From Lysinibacter cavernae (GTDB lineage: Bacteria; Actinomycetota; Actinomycetes; Actinomycetales; Microbacteriaceae): DNA of 64,000 bases. Below, in pieces: positions 8,405 through 16,949 of this stretch. A program made the position numbers and the translations under genes. Location of the stretch: contig NZ_JAAMOX010000001.1 in NCBI RefSeq assembly GCF_011758565.1, positions 1,217,838-1,281,837 of the forward strand, in the 5' to 3' direction. The notes under the pieces are model-generated. The model saw nothing but the letters and a program-made list of their open reading frames with translations. It ran no database searches and was not told the DNA's origin. How positions within the stretch are numbered: the first letter of the stretch is position 1; each line of letters opens with the position of its first letter.

Positions 8405-8473
8405 AGGAGTGCGGGCGTAGCTCCGCAAGGAGTGCGGGCGTAGCTCCGCAAGGAGTGCGGGCGTAGCTCCGCA
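8405..8473. repeat. Three exact tandem copies of a 23-bp unit
   Basis: Copies lie at 8405-8427, 8428-8450 and 8451-8473. The unit begins AGGAGTGCGGGCG and ends TAGCTCCGCA. GCTCCGC and the following GGAG of the next copy can pair, so the array is also a string of small hairpins. Decayed versions of the unit flank it from about 8335 to 8500. Confidence 0.85.
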
Positions 8474-8617
8474 GTGAGCGGATATAGCTCCGCAAAGAAG
8501 CGAGAACGTCCACCGCCCCGCCCCCTCTGCTCCCCGCCCTGCTCCCCGAAAGCATGGCTTCGCAGGAGCAAAAACTTCCCCAGCTCCGCCAGGAGCATCC
8601 GCAGTTCCACGAGCCAG

Positions 8618-8675
8618 CAGATCTGACGCAAGAGTTCCTTCCCACGCGGTTATAGGAACTCTTGGGTCAGATCTG
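8618..8675. repeat. Palindromic repeat family A, copy 1
   Basis: The 21-bp arms (8618-8638 and 8655-8675) match at 20 of 21 positions. They begin CAGATCTGAC and end AAGAGTTCC towards a 16-bp loop. A related copy lies at 43476-43533. Both lie downstream of convergent or ending genes, so they may act as terminators as well as being dispersed repeats. Confidence 0.85.
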
Positions 8676-8710
8676 CGCTTCCGGGTAGCTCCGGACGAGG
8701 ACTTCTGGAA

Positions 8711-8768
8711 TCGAGGGCGGGATTTTCACGTTATTTTGCGTGAAATGGGGTGGATATCCCGCCCTCGA
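8711..8768. repeat. Palindromic repeat family B, copy 1 (diverged)
   Basis: Perfect 13-bp outer arms TCGAGGGCGGGAT (8711-8723) and ATCCCGCCCTCGA (8756-8768) enclose an inner stem TTTCACG (8724-8730) / CGTGAAA (8739-8745). The outer arm and GGTGGATATCCCGCC are shared with copies at 39676-39735 and 41077-41136, but the loop differs. Confidence 0.8.
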
Positions 8769-8811
8769 ATGTGACTGGGCCGAATTCAGTGGGTGCGGTG
8801 GGAATTGAGTT

Positions 8812-8876
8812 GGGGTGGGGTGGGGTGGGGATTGGGCTGGGATACGCTGCGGTTGGCCCAACCCAGCCCAGCCCAA
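8812..8876. repeat. GGGGT run and nested hairpin
   Basis: Four GGGG runs separated by single T (8812-8830) are a textbook G-quadruplex motif on the + strand. Immediately after, TTGGGCTGGG (8832-8841) pairs with CCCAGCCCAA (8867-8876), and inside it GGTTGG (8851-8856) pairs with CCAACC (8858-8863). The hairpin lies 29 bp beyond the PadR stop and could terminate that leftward transcript. Confidence 0.7.
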
Positions 8877-8904
8877 ACCCAAGCCACCCGCCCCTCAAAT
8901 CCCC

Positions 8905-9483
8905 CTACGCCAGGTCGTCAATAACCGTCAGCGCCCGCTTCGCCCAGCGGACCTCAGCCTGGGCTCGCTCGATCATGCCCTCGTACGCCAGCGCCTTGTA
9001 CCCTTCGATGCGCGGCCACTCGCTCTCTGGGTAGTTTTCGAGGCGTTTGGCGAGCACTGGGTTGCTGTGGTCGTGGATGGCGTCAATCATGTCTTGCCAG
9101 ACGATGATGAGCGCGGCGTAGTGTTCGATATGCGCGCGCATCTGCGCGCGGGCGGCCTCGGGCGATGCCCATTCGAGGTACGCGGTCTTAAGACTGATGG
9201 GGTTTCGTTCGCGCGGGTAGTCGAGGGTTTCGTTCATCCATGCCCGGAAGGCTTGTTCCCCGGATGGCGTGATTGAGTATCGTTTCTTGGTGCCTTTTGT
9301 GCCCCAGCGTTCGTCTTTTCCGGTGATGAGGCCATCGGCTTCCATGCGGCGCAGCTCTGGGTATATCTGCGAGTCGGGCGCGTGCCAGACGTAGCCAACC
9401 GATTGTTCAAAGTGTTTGTAGACGTCATAGCCGGTCATTGGCTGTGACGTGAGCAGGGCGCAGAGTGCGTATCGCAGGCTCAT
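8905..9483 (-). CDS. vanR: PadR-family regulator, VanR-like
   Basis: A 192-residue PadR protein of the long (Vir_act_alpha_C) type. The N-terminal winged helix contains LTSQPMTGYDVYKHFEQSVG, then PDSQIYPELRRMEADGLITG; the C-terminal half is helical. ATG 9483 has AAAGGAG 8 bp upstream. It is divergent from vanA. In C. glutamicum VanR is also PadR-like and represses vanABK until vanillate is present, so the same role is inferred, with the palindrome at 9646-9667 as operator. Confidence 0.85.
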   Translation of the reverse strand: MSLRYALCALLTSQPMTGYDVYKHFEQSVGYVWHAPDSQIYPELRRMEADGLITGKDERWGTKGTKKRYSITPSGEQAFRAWMNETLDYPRERNPISLKTAYLEWASPEAARAQMRAHIEHYAALIIVWQDMIDAIHDHSNPVLAKRLENYPESEWPRIEGYKALAYEGMIERAQAEVRWAKRALTVIDDLA

Positions 9484-9607
9484 GGTCGACTCCTTTGAAC
9501 GGTTGACGGATGCGGTGCCGCGCGAGCATTCGGCCCGGCGGATGCCCGGCCACGTAATCCTGTCTTCCCCCACGTTAGCGGGTGAGGTAACCCTATGAAA
9601 AACGTCG

Positions 9608-9667
9608 TTGCAAATATCTATGCGGATAGGTATTCTCAATTCAAACCACTATCGATGTAGATAGTGG
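9608..9667 (+). promoter_or_regulatory. vanA promoter with PadR-type operator
   Basis: -35 TTGCAA (9608-9613), 17-bp spacer, -10 TATTCT (9631-9636). About 10 bp downstream lies a perfect inverted repeat CCACTATC (9646-9653), 6 bp, GATAGTGG (9660-9667), covering the expected transcription start. A weaker CTAT-GCGG-ATAG element lies in the spacer. The layout fits repression by the divergent PadR protein. Confidence 0.72.
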
Positions 9668-9709
9668 GTTCTGGTAGCGCTCAACGATGACGCCCAGGAA
9701 AGGAACACC

Positions 9710-10900
9710 ATGACCCTCCTCGAAAACGCCGCGGCCAAGCAATCAATCAGGTCCAGGCCCGTCGGCAACACTCCGACCATCAAGAATCTCGGCTCCACAA
9801 CCGATAAAGTCCTGAATTTCCCGCTCAACGCCTGGTACGTGGCCGCCTGGGATTACGAGATCACCCGCAACCCCATCGCCCGAACCATTGCCGGCCGACC
9901 ACTCGCCATCTATCGCACCGAGGACGGCAAAGCCGTCGCCCTCGCCGACGCGTGCTGGCACCGCCTCGCCCCACTTTCGATGGGCAAACCCGTAGGCCGC
10001 GACGGCATCCAGTGCCCCTATCACGGAATCGTCTACAACTCGGCCGGCCGCTGCATCTCGATGCCCGCACAAGAAACCATCAACCCCAGCGCAACCGTTC
10101 CGTCGTTTCCCATTGTTGAGCGATACCGGTACGCCTGGGTGTGGATTGGCGACGCGACGCTTGCCGATCCGGCAAAGATCCCAGACATGCACCAGCTCGA
10201 CGACCCAGAGTGGGTTGGCGATGGGCTCACCATCGGGGTGAATTGCAACTACCAGCTTGTGCTCGACAACCTCATGGACCTCACCCACGAGGAGTTTGTG
10301 CACAGCAGTAGCATCGGCCAGGACGAGCTCAGCGAGAGCGACTTTGTGGTCACCCACGACGACACAACGGTGACGGTCACTCGCTGGATGCTCAACATCG
10401 ATGCTCCCCCGTTCTGGCGCAAAAATATGCGAGATAAGTTCCCCGATTTTGAGGGGAAAGTTGACCGCTGGCAGATCATCACGTTTGAGGCGCCATCAAC
10501 CATCTGCATCGACGTTGGGGTCGCGAAGGCCGGCACCGGCGCGCCTGAGGGCGACCGCAGCCAGGGAGTAAACGGGTTTGTAATGAATACCATTTCGCCC
10601 CAGAACGACCGCTCATGCCACTATTTTTGGGCTTTCATGCGCAACTACCGCCTCGAAAGCCAGCTCATCACGACGCAGCTCCGCGATGGCGTCTCGAAGG
10701 TCTTCAAAGAAGACGAAGACATGCTTGAGGCACAGCAGGCAGCCATCGATGCTAACCCTGACTACGAGTTCTACAGCCTGAACATCGACGGCGGCGGCAT
10801 GTGGGTTCGCCGACTCATCGAGCGGATGCTTGAGGCAGAAGGTCGCCCCGCCTCCGCACAGCCGGAACACGCCCACCGCGCGCCAAAGGCGGCCCGCTAG
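9710..10900 (+). CDS. vanA: Vanillate O-demethylase, oxygenase subunit
   Basis: A 396-residue Rieske oxygenase that would convert vanillate to protocatechuate and formaldehyde, using electrons from VanB. The N-terminal Rieske 2Fe-2S centre is C82-x-H84 in ACWHRLAPL and C102-x2-H105 in QCPYHG. The mononuclear iron site follows in NLMDLTHEEFVHSS. Length and the VanA-type N terminus (FPLNAWYVAAWDYE) fit. ATG 9710 follows CAGGAAAGG. It heads a vanA-vanB-MFS series as in C. glutamicum vanABK. Confidence 0.92.
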   Translation: MTLLENAAAKQSIRSRPVGNTPTIKNLGSTTDKVLNFPLNAWYVAAWDYEITRNPIARTIAGRPLAIYRTEDGKAVALADACWHRLAPLSMGKPVGRDGIQCPYHGIVYNSAGRCISMPAQETINPSATVPSFPIVERYRYAWVWIGDATLADPAKIPDMHQLDDPEWVGDGLTIGVNCNYQLVLDNLMDLTHEEFVHSSSIGQDELSESDFVVTHDDTTVTVTRWMLNIDAPPFWRKNMRDKFPDFEGKVDRWQIITFEAPSTICIDVGVAKAGTGAPEGDRSQGVNGFVMNTISPQNDRSCHYFWAFMRNYRLESQLITTQLRDGVSKVFKEDEDMLEAQQAAIDANPDYEFYSLNIDGGGMWVRRLIERMLEAEGRPASAQPEHAHRAPKAAR

Positions 10901-10967
10901 CCGCGCATCCGGAAGCACCAGCATCCACCATCCTCAACGCGCCAACACAGAACAGGTCAACGACGAC

Positions 10968-11975
10968 ATGGCAGCACATAATCAAGAAGTCTGGCAACGC
11001 GGCAGGGTCATCGAGGCCGACTACGTGGCAACCGACATCAAACGGATCGTTTTCGAGCCGACTCTGCCGGTGAAGGCAGCCCCTGGGACGCATCTCACGG
11101 TGGCAATCGAGATCGACGGCGCAATCGACACGCGCTCGTATTCGATCGTTGCGTCGAGCGACGACGGGACCCGGCTCACCCTCAGCGTCTTCAAGACAAG
11201 AAACACGCGGGGCGGGGCAATCCTGATGCACAACCTCAAGGTGGGCGATAGCATCGCAATGACGCAGCCGATGCAAAACTTCCCGCTCCGTATTGGAGCC
11301 GAGCGATACGTGCTCGTTGCCGGCGGGGTCGGCGTCACCGCGATGGTCAATATGGCACGGGTGCTTCGTGAGATCGGCGCGAACTACGAGCTTGTCTACG
11401 TCGGACGCAATCGCGAGGCAATGGCCTATCTCGACGATCTCACGGCTCTGCACGGCAACCGGATGCGCGTCTTTGTTGATGACGAGGGCAATTCACTCAA
11501 CGTTGACAAACTGCTCGGGAGCATCGCCGAGCATCCGTTCGCCACCGAGACCGAACTGTACATGTGCGGTCCGATTCGACTCATGGATGGCATCCGCCGG
11601 TCGTGGGCCTCGCACGGCCTCAACCCGCCAAATCTGCGCTTCGAAACGTTTGGCAACAGCGGCTGGTTTGAGCCGGAGGACTTCATTGTGCGCATCCCCC
11701 GCCTTGGAATCGAAACAACCGTTGGCGTTGGCAGCTCAATGCTTGAGGCGCTCGAATCGGCTGGGGCCGACATGATGTTCGACTGCCGAAAGGGCGAGTG
11801 TGGCCTGTGCGAGGTTCGCATCATTGACCTCGAAGGCGAGATCGACCACCGCGACGTGTTCTTCAGCGAGCAGCAGCAGCGCGACAACACGAAGATGTGT
11901 TGCTGCGTCTCTCGCGGAGCGAACCCAAACGCCGCCAACGGCACCCGAACAGTCATTACCCTCGACGTTTCCTAG
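10968..11975 (+). CDS. vanB: Vanillate O-demethylase, reductase subunit
   Basis: A 335-residue phthalate-dioxygenase-reductase-type protein. It has an N-terminal flavin-binding barrel (RSYSIVASSDDG), a NAD-binding domain (VAGGVGVTAM) and a C-terminal plant-type 2Fe-2S ferredoxin domain with CRKGECGLC (C273, C278, C281) and a last Cys in KMCCC. It passes electrons from NADH to VanA. ATG 10968 is chosen because the conserved domain begins immediately after it; the ribosome-binding site is weak. The gap to vanA is 67 bp. Confidence 0.92.
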   Translation: MAAHNQEVWQRGRVIEADYVATDIKRIVFEPTLPVKAAPGTHLTVAIEIDGAIDTRSYSIVASSDDGTRLTLSVFKTRNTRGGAILMHNLKVGDSIAMTQPMQNFPLRIGAERYVLVAGGVGVTAMVNMARVLREIGANYELVYVGRNREAMAYLDDLTALHGNRMRVFVDDEGNSLNVDKLLGSIAEHPFATETELYMCGPIRLMDGIRRSWASHGLNPPNLRFETFGNSGWFEPEDFIVRIPRLGIETTVGVGSSMLEALESAGADMMFDCRKGECGLCEVRIIDLEGEIDHRDVFFSEQQQRDNTKMCCCVSRGANPNAANGTRTVITLDVS

Positions 11976-12086
11976 CGTTGTCCGCGGCGCCGGCATCGGC
12001 CCCTTGATCCCAACGCGGCGGCTCATCCGCTGAACACATCCTTCTCGCGCATCCGCGATCATTTCACCAACCCAGAAAGCTCCCCC

Positions 12087-13439
12087 ATGACTCTCCTCGA
12101 ACGCATCGACGCGTCCAAAATGTCCGGTTACCAGTGGCTCATCATTGCCCTCTGCGTACTCCTCAACGCCATGGATGGCTTTGACGTCCTCGCAATGGCC
12201 TTCACCGCGGGAAGGGTGTCTGACGAGTTTGGGCTGAGCGGTGGCGAGCTTGGTCTGCTGCTGAGCGCAGGCCTCGTTGGCATGGCGATTGGGTCTCTCA
12301 CCCTCGCACCGTTTGCCGATGTGATCGGGCGACGCCCGATGATTCTTCTCTCTGTCGGCCTTGCCACGGCCGGAATGTTACTGTCGGCAACGGCGAACTC
12401 AGCATTCGAACTCGGGGCCTGGCGGGTGGTCACTGGCCTCGGAATTGGCGGCATCCTCGCCTGCACCAACGTCATCGCGAGCGAGTATTCATCTCGGCGC
12501 TGGCGCGGAATGTGCATCAGTATTTATACGGCAGGCTATGGCATCGGAGCCACCATCGGCGGAGCCGTTGCGGTCACGCTGCAACAGCACCATGGCTGGC
12601 GGTCAGTCTTTATTGTTGGCGGGCTTGCAACCGGTGTCATCCTGATTCTCCTTGCCGTACTGCTGCCCGAGTCGGTTGCCTATCTGGTGACCAAGCGCCC
12701 TGCAGGTCTGCTCGAACGGCTCAACCGCATCGCGAAGAAAATCGGGCAGCCTGCCACGACCTCGCTCCCCCAGCCGGTGCTGCGCACTGGGACATCCTCA
12801 AATACGGTGAGCGAGCTCTTCTCACCGGCCAACCGTCGATCAACCGGGCTCATCTGGGCCGCGTTCTTTGCCATCATGTTTGGGTTCTATTTTGCCAACA
12901 GCTGGACGCCGACACTCCTCCAGACCGCGGGCATGACCGCAGACCAGAGCGTCATTGGCGGCATGGCGCTCACCCTCGGCGGCACGTTTGGCGCGCTCCT
13001 GTATGGCGCGCTCACCACAAAGTGGAACAGCAAGACCGTCATGCTTATCTTTGTTGTCCTCTCGGCGGTCAGCATGGCGTTGTTCATTTGGTCAGTTGGC
13101 ATCCTCGCCCTTGCGTTCATACTCGGGGCGCTGGTTGGGATGCTCATCAACGGCTGCGTTGCCGGCCTCTACACGCTCACGCCGGGGCTCTACCCCGCGC
13201 AGATCCGCAGCACTGGCTCAGGCTGGGCGATCGGCGTCGGCCGCGTTGGGGCTATCCTCGCCCCGATGCTCGCCGGCAATCTTCTTGATGCCGGGTGGAC
13301 CGCCGAAATGCTTTACCTTGGCGTTGGCGCTGTGGTGCTGCTCGCGGCCGCTGCGGTATGGGGGCTGCGCCCGCAACACGTCTCGAGCGGAGCAGCTGCG
13401 CCCGCGCCCATCGAGGCCGAGGCCGCCACCGTGCGCTAG
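12087..13439 (+). CDS. vanK: MFS transporter, AAHS (aromatic acid:H+ symporter) family, VanK-like
   Basis: A 450-residue 12-helix major facilitator. The N-terminal DGFDVLAMAF in helix 1 and FADVIGRRPM in loop 2-3 are AAHS-family features; the Asp in helix 1 is needed for aromatic acid uptake in PcaK. It is third in the van series, the position of VanK in C. glutamicum, so vanillate or protocatechuate uptake is the likely role. The ribosome-binding site is poor (AGAAAGC). Substrate is inferred from neighbours only. Confidence 0.82.
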   Translation: MTLLERIDASKMSGYQWLIIALCVLLNAMDGFDVLAMAFTAGRVSDEFGLSGGELGLLLSAGLVGMAIGSLTLAPFADVIGRRPMILLSVGLATAGMLLSATANSAFELGAWRVVTGLGIGGILACTNVIASEYSSRRWRGMCISIYTAGYGIGATIGGAVAVTLQQHHGWRSVFIVGGLATGVILILLAVLLPESVAYLVTKRPAGLLERLNRIAKKIGQPATTSLPQPVLRTGTSSNTVSELFSPANRRSTGLIWAAFFAIMFGFYFANSWTPTLLQTAGMTADQSVIGGMALTLGGTFGALLYGALTTKWNSKTVMLIFVVLSAVSMALFIWSVGILALAFILGALVGMLINGCVAGLYTLTPGLYPAQIRSTGSGWAIGVGRVGAILAPMLAGNLLDAGWTAEMLYLGVGAVVLLAAAAVWGLRPQHVSSGAAAPAPIEAEAATVR

Positions 13440-13519
13440 GCCGTTCGGTTGTTGGGCTGCCGGGCGCGGCTCCCAACAACCGTTTTGCCGTTCCCGCTGA
13501 GTCCGTGATATAAATCAGT

Positions 13520-13534
13520 GTTCGCATAACGAAC
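13520..13534. promoter_or_regulatory. Palindrome GTTCG-N5-CGAAC upstream of the second AAHS transporter
   Basis: GTTCG CATAA CGAAC; with flanking bases the symmetry extends to GTGTTCG / CGAACAC (13518-13536). The same 5-5-5 palindrome occurs at 16950-16964 and, with one mismatch, at 17034-17048. From memory it resembles the 15-bp operator of the IclR-type regulator PcaR. A shared regulator encoded outside the window is inferred. Confidence 0.6.
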
Positions 13535-13679
13535 ACGTGTCCGCATCGCAGCGGATGCCGGATCATTCCTCGGGGCCACAATTCACGACCCCAGAATCCC
13601 GGCCCTACGTTGTTTGAATGCACACCGAACGCCCACCGAACCCCTCGACTGGGCCGAAGGAATGAAGCAAGGAGGCTCC

Positions 13680-14930
13680 ATGAATCAGAGCAAACAGGCC
13701 GCACGCGGTCTCAGCTGGCCAGTCGTGCTGTGCTGGATCACCATCATGCTTGATGGGTTTGATCTCGTCGTACTCGGCACGGTCATCCCGACCCTGAACG
13801 AGACGGGCGACATCGGGTTCAACCCGCAGGCCGCGACCTTTGTTGCCACAATTGGCCTCGTTGGCGTTGGCCTCGGCGCAATTGTTATTGGGCCACTTGC
13901 CGATAGTTTCGGCCGCCGAATGTCACTCCTCGTCTGCGTCGCCGTCTTCTCCGTCGCGACGCTCGCCATCGCCTGGGCACCGAGCGTTGCGGTCTTTGGC
14001 ACCCTTCGCTTCGTTGCTGGCCTTGGGCTCGGAGCCTGCCTGCCAACCGTGCTTGCGTACATGAGCGAATTCACGCCAGCTCACCGCAGCGGTCGGGGAA
14101 CCACCCTGACGATGACCGGATACCACGTTGGCGCGGTCCTGACCGCGCTCTTGGCGCTCATCATCGTTCCCGACTGGCGCATGATGTTTGTGATCGGCGG
14201 CGTTGCCGGCCTGATCGTTCTTCCCATCATTGCGTTCAAACTGCCAGAGTCACAGTCGTTCCTCGACGCTAAGAAACGCGCGGTCTCAGGCGAAGCTGCC
14301 TCACCCGCCGTCACGACCGCAACAAAGACGTTGCTCACGAAGCCCTACCTCTTTATCAGCATCGGCATTTGTGTTGCGTCGTTCATGGGACTCCTGCTGG
14401 TCTACGGCCTCAACACGTGGTTGCCTCAGATCATGAAGGATGCCGGCTACCCAATGGGCGACAGCCTCGCGCTGCTCCTGCTGCTTAACGTTGGCGCGGT
14501 TGCCGGGCTCGTCCTCGCGGGAAGCCTCGCCGACCGCAACGGAACCAAGAAGATCACGCTGGTCTGGTTCGGACTCGCCGCCGTCTTCCTTGCCGCCCTG
14601 AGCATCCGGATGGAGGCCCAGGTACTCGTCTACATTGCGGTGTTCATCACGGGCGTGTTTGTGTTCTCGGCCCAGGTACTTGTCTACGCCTTTGTGAGCC
14701 AGCTCTACCCGGTGCAGGCACGCGGAACCGCGCTCGGGATGGCTGCGGGCGTTGGCCGCGCCGGTGCCATTTGTGGCCCCTTCATCATGGGCACGCTCGT
14801 GACGGCCGGCTTCGCTTACCCGTGGGGCTTTTACGCGTTCTCTGCGGCAGCGTTGCTTGCCGTGATTGCGCTCGCGTTCCTTCCTCGCAAGGCCCCGGTA
14901 GCGGCCGCTCAAGAAAGCGTCACCGCGTAG
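13680..14930 (+). CDS. MFS transporter, AAHS family (PcaK-like)
   Basis: A 416-residue 12-helix major facilitator with DGFDLVVLGTVIP in helix 1 and GPLADSFGRRMS in loop 2-3, as in PcaK/BenK-type carriers of 4-hydroxybenzoate, protocatechuate or related acids. ATG 13680 follows AAGGAGG. It has its own upstream region with the GTTCG palindrome (13520) shared with the quinate/shikimate promoters, so it may be co-regulated with those genes rather than with van. It ends in a very strong terminator. Confidence 0.82.
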   Translation: MNQSKQAARGLSWPVVLCWITIMLDGFDLVVLGTVIPTLNETGDIGFNPQAATFVATIGLVGVGLGAIVIGPLADSFGRRMSLLVCVAVFSVATLAIAWAPSVAVFGTLRFVAGLGLGACLPTVLAYMSEFTPAHRSGRGTTLTMTGYHVGAVLTALLALIIVPDWRMMFVIGGVAGLIVLPIIAFKLPESQSFLDAKKRAVSGEAASPAVTTATKTLLTKPYLFISIGICVASFMGLLLVYGLNTWLPQIMKDAGYPMGDSLALLLLLNVGAVAGLVLAGSLADRNGTKKITLVWFGLAAVFLAALSIRMEAQVLVYIAVFITGVFVFSAQVLVYAFVSQLYPVQARGTALGMAAGVGRAGAICGPFIMGTLVTAGFAYPWGFYAFSAAALLAVIALAFLPRKAPVAAAQESVTA

Positions 14931-14942
14931 CATCCAACCCAC

Positions 14943-14990
14943 AAACGTGCCCCTGGCATCCATTCGTAAATGGATGCCAGGGGCACGTTT
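14943..14990. terminator. Bidirectional intrinsic terminator
   Basis: A perfect 22-bp stem (14943-14964 / 14969-14990) with loop CGTA. The right arm ends in GTTT followed by TATTT, and the left arm begins with AAA, giving a U-tract in both directions. It separates the convergent transporter (ending 14930) and aroQ (ending 15011). Confidence 0.93.
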
Positions 14991-15010
14991 TATTTGCCAG
15001 CCTGCCGAGC

Positions 15011-15445
15011 CTAGCGCCCAGCGATCTGCTCAAGCGCCAGCCGGTATGACCCAAATCCGAAGCCAGCGATGATGCCCGTTGCCACGCCGCTAATGTAGCT
15101 CACCTGCCGAAAATCCTCGCGGGTGTGCGGGTTCGTGAGGTGCACTTCGATGAGCTCGATGCCCGCGCTCGAAACCTGCGCGGCGGCATCGCGGAGCGCG
15201 ATGGAATAGTGGGTGAAGGCCGCGGGGTTGAGGATGACCGGGGTACGAGCATCGACCGCGTCGTGCAGCCAGCCAACCAGCTCTGCTTCACTGTTGCTCT
15301 GGCGCAGGTCAATCGTGATGCCTTCTGGCGCCTGCGCCTCAAGCTGCTCACGCAGATCGGAGAGGGTTTCACTGCCGTACTTTTCTGGTTCTCTCGTGCC
15401 AAGCCGGTTAAGGTTGGGGCCGTTGAGTACGAGCACGGTGGTCAT
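15011..15445 (-). CDS. aroQ: Type II 3-dehydroquinate dehydratase
   Basis: A 144-residue type II dehydroquinase of normal length. It has LNGPNLNRLGTREPEKYG with the catalytic Arg/Tyr region, the QSNSEAELVGWLH segment, NPAAFTHYSIALRDA and the EVHLTNPHTREDFR motif. It interconverts 3-dehydroquinate and 3-dehydroshikimate. It lies 115 bp downstream of an MHS permease on the same strand and beside a quinate/shikimate dehydrogenase, so a catabolic role like QsuC is likely rather than, or in addition to, aromatic biosynthesis. Confidence 0.93.
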   Translation of the reverse strand: MTTVLVLNGPNLNRLGTREPEKYGSETLSDLREQLEAQAPEGITIDLRQSNSEAELVGWLHDAVDARTPVILNPAAFTHYSIALRDAAAQVSSAGIELIEVHLTNPHTREDFRQVSYISGVATGIIAGFGFGSYRLALEQIAGR

Positions 15446-15502
15446 TCATCCTCCAAACACTGTGGGCGCGGTCTTCGACGCCCTTCATTAGTTAAGCACA
15501 CG

Positions 15503-15534
15503 ACCCCGACAACCACGTGTGCGGTTGCCGGGGT
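15503..15534 (-). terminator. Hairpin between the MHS permease and aroQ
   Basis: ACCCCGACAACC (15503-15514) and GGTTGCCGGGGT (15523-15534) pair across an 8-nt loop; the single mismatch becomes a G-U pair in the leftward transcript. No U-tract follows. It could attenuate read-through from the permease into aroQ. Confidence 0.55.
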
Positions 15535-15560
15535 TGCGCTGACGCGGTCAGATCTCTTGC

Positions 15561-16904
15561 CTAGTCGACCGGGTTACCAAGCTCGGCGAGCGGCGTCTTG
15601 TAGGTCTCCTTGGCCCACAGCGCACCAATAATCGCAATCACGGAGGATGCGGCAACGATGCACGCGGCCGGCAGCCAGTTCGATTTGTCGTCGCCAACGA
15701 GCGCGGTTCCAAGCATCGGGGTGAAGCCGGCCGCCACAATACCTACCTGCAGGGCGATCGCCATACCCGTGTAGCGAACCTTGACGTTGAAGAGTTCAGA
15801 GAACCAAGCCGGATACACGGCGTTCGAGGCGGCATAGGTGAACGAGGTAATAAGGATGCTCATCACCAGAATCATCGCGATATTGGCCGTCGAAATCACC
15901 GAGAAGTAGACAAAGATGAGCAGCCCAGAGCCGATCACGCCGCAGATGAACACCTTGCGGCGGCCAAATTTGTCGGACAATCCGCCCATGAGCGGCTGGG
16001 TGAACACGGCAAGAATGTTCGCGATGATGCTGATCCACAGCATGGTCGCGGCCGGGATGCCAAGCGACACCGCGTAGGCCAAGCCAAAGGCCTGCATGAA
16101 GATGTTGGTGACGGTCTCAAACGACATGAGGCCAACCTGGAAGAACTGCGCGGTGTGCGTGCGGAACATGACCAGGAACGGCAGCTTCGCGGTCTGGCCG
16201 GATTCCTGCTTCTCCTCAAAGATTTCGGGTTCGTCAAGCGAACGACGCACAAAGAACGCAACAGCGAGCACCGCGATCGACAGCCAGAACGGAATCCGCC
16301 ATCCCCACGAGAGCATCTGCGCTTCCGGCATGTTCGCGACGGGGATGAAGGCCAGCGAAGCCATGACGATGCCGAGCGAGATGCCGGCGAGCGTGAAGCT
16401 CGCAAAGAATCCGCGTCGCCCTGCCGGGGATTCCTCGACCGTGAGCGTTGAAGCACCGGCGGTTTCGGCACCGGCCGAAAGTCCCTGCAGCAGGCGAAGC
16501 ACAACGAGCAGGGCCGGGGCCCAGTATCCGGCCGTATTAAAGTCGGGCAGCACGCCGATCAGGAAGGTTGCGGCACCCATCAGCACAAGGGTGAGCACTA
16601 GCGTGTTCTTTCGGCCCATCTTGTCACCGAGGTGCCCAAAGACCACTGCACCAAATGGCCGAGCAACGTAGGCAACACCCATCGTCGCGAACGACGAGAG
16701 CAGCGCAATGGTGTCATCACCGGCAGGGAAGAAGATCTTCGAGAAGACAAGACTCGCGGCTGTCGCATAGATGAAGAAGTCGTAGTATTCGAGCGCCCCG
16801 CCAAGGAAGCCTGCGAGGGCAGCTTTTTTTGCCCGCTTGAGTTGACGGGCCGCGGCGGATGCCGCCGTAGGCCGTTCATCCGTCCGTACTGGTGTTGTTG
16901 TCAT
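15561..16904 (-). CDS. MFS transporter, metabolite:H+ symporter (MHS) family, probable shikimate/quinate permease
   Basis: A 447-residue 12-helix carrier of the ShiA/KgtP group. GALEYYDFFIYATAASLVF in helix 1 and FGHLGDKMGRKNTL in loop 2-3 are typical of the MHS family; a second GRKK-like loop (LSDKFGRRKVF) lies midway. ATG 16904 is preceded by GGAAG. The aroQ gene follows and the dehydrogenase is divergent, so it is the inferred import route for quinate or shikimate. A second MHS gene begins at 63029. Confidence 0.82.
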   Translation of the reverse strand: MTTTPVRTDERPTAASAAARQLKRAKKAALAGFLGGALEYYDFFIYATAASLVFSKIFFPAGDDTIALLSSFATMGVAYVARPFGAVVFGHLGDKMGRKNTLVLTLVLMGAATFLIGVLPDFNTAGYWAPALLVVLRLLQGLSAGAETAGASTLTVEESPAGRRGFFASFTLAGISLGIVMASLAFIPVANMPEAQMLSWGWRIPFWLSIAVLAVAFFVRRSLDEPEIFEEKQESGQTAKLPFLVMFRTHTAQFFQVGLMSFETVTNIFMQAFGLAYAVSLGIPAATMLWISIIANILAVFTQPLMGGLSDKFGRRKVFICGVIGSGLLIFVYFSVISTANIAMILVMSILITSFTYAASNAVYPAWFSELFNVKVRYTGMAIALQVGIVAAGFTPMLGTALVGDDKSNWLPAACIVAASSVIAIIGALWAKETYKTPLAELGNPVD

Positions 16905-16949
16905 TTGTCGTCTTCCACGTTGAAGGGCCAGGGGGCACCGAGACAGGTT

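Larger units (their letters stand above)
8252..8904. other. Repeat-rich non-coding region between convergent genes
   Basis: These 653 bp between the CoA ligase and the PadR gene contain no credible gene; open frames here are low-complexity (Arg/Ala/Pro-rich) products of the repeats. In order: GC-rich degenerate repeats (8252-8400), three exact 23-bp repeats (8405-8473), a 58-bp inverted repeat (8618-8675), a second inverted repeat (8711-8768), a G4-type GGGGT run (8812-8830) and a nested hairpin (8832-8876). Each is listed separately. Confidence 0.75.

Noticed and set aside
8405-8473. Possible CRISPR array
   Set aside because: The 23-bp units are contiguous with no spacers, and no cas genes are present.
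8229-8645. Open frames on the minus strand encoding Arg/Ala/Leu/Pro-rich peptides
   Set aside because: They are translations of the GC-rich tandem repeats (LRSYARTPCGA-like periodicity), lack ribosome-binding sites and overlap the inverted repeats.
15548-15560. GTCAGATCTCTTGCC as a third family A palindrome
   Set aside because: Only one short half resembles the arm (GTCAGATCT) and no opposing arm is present.
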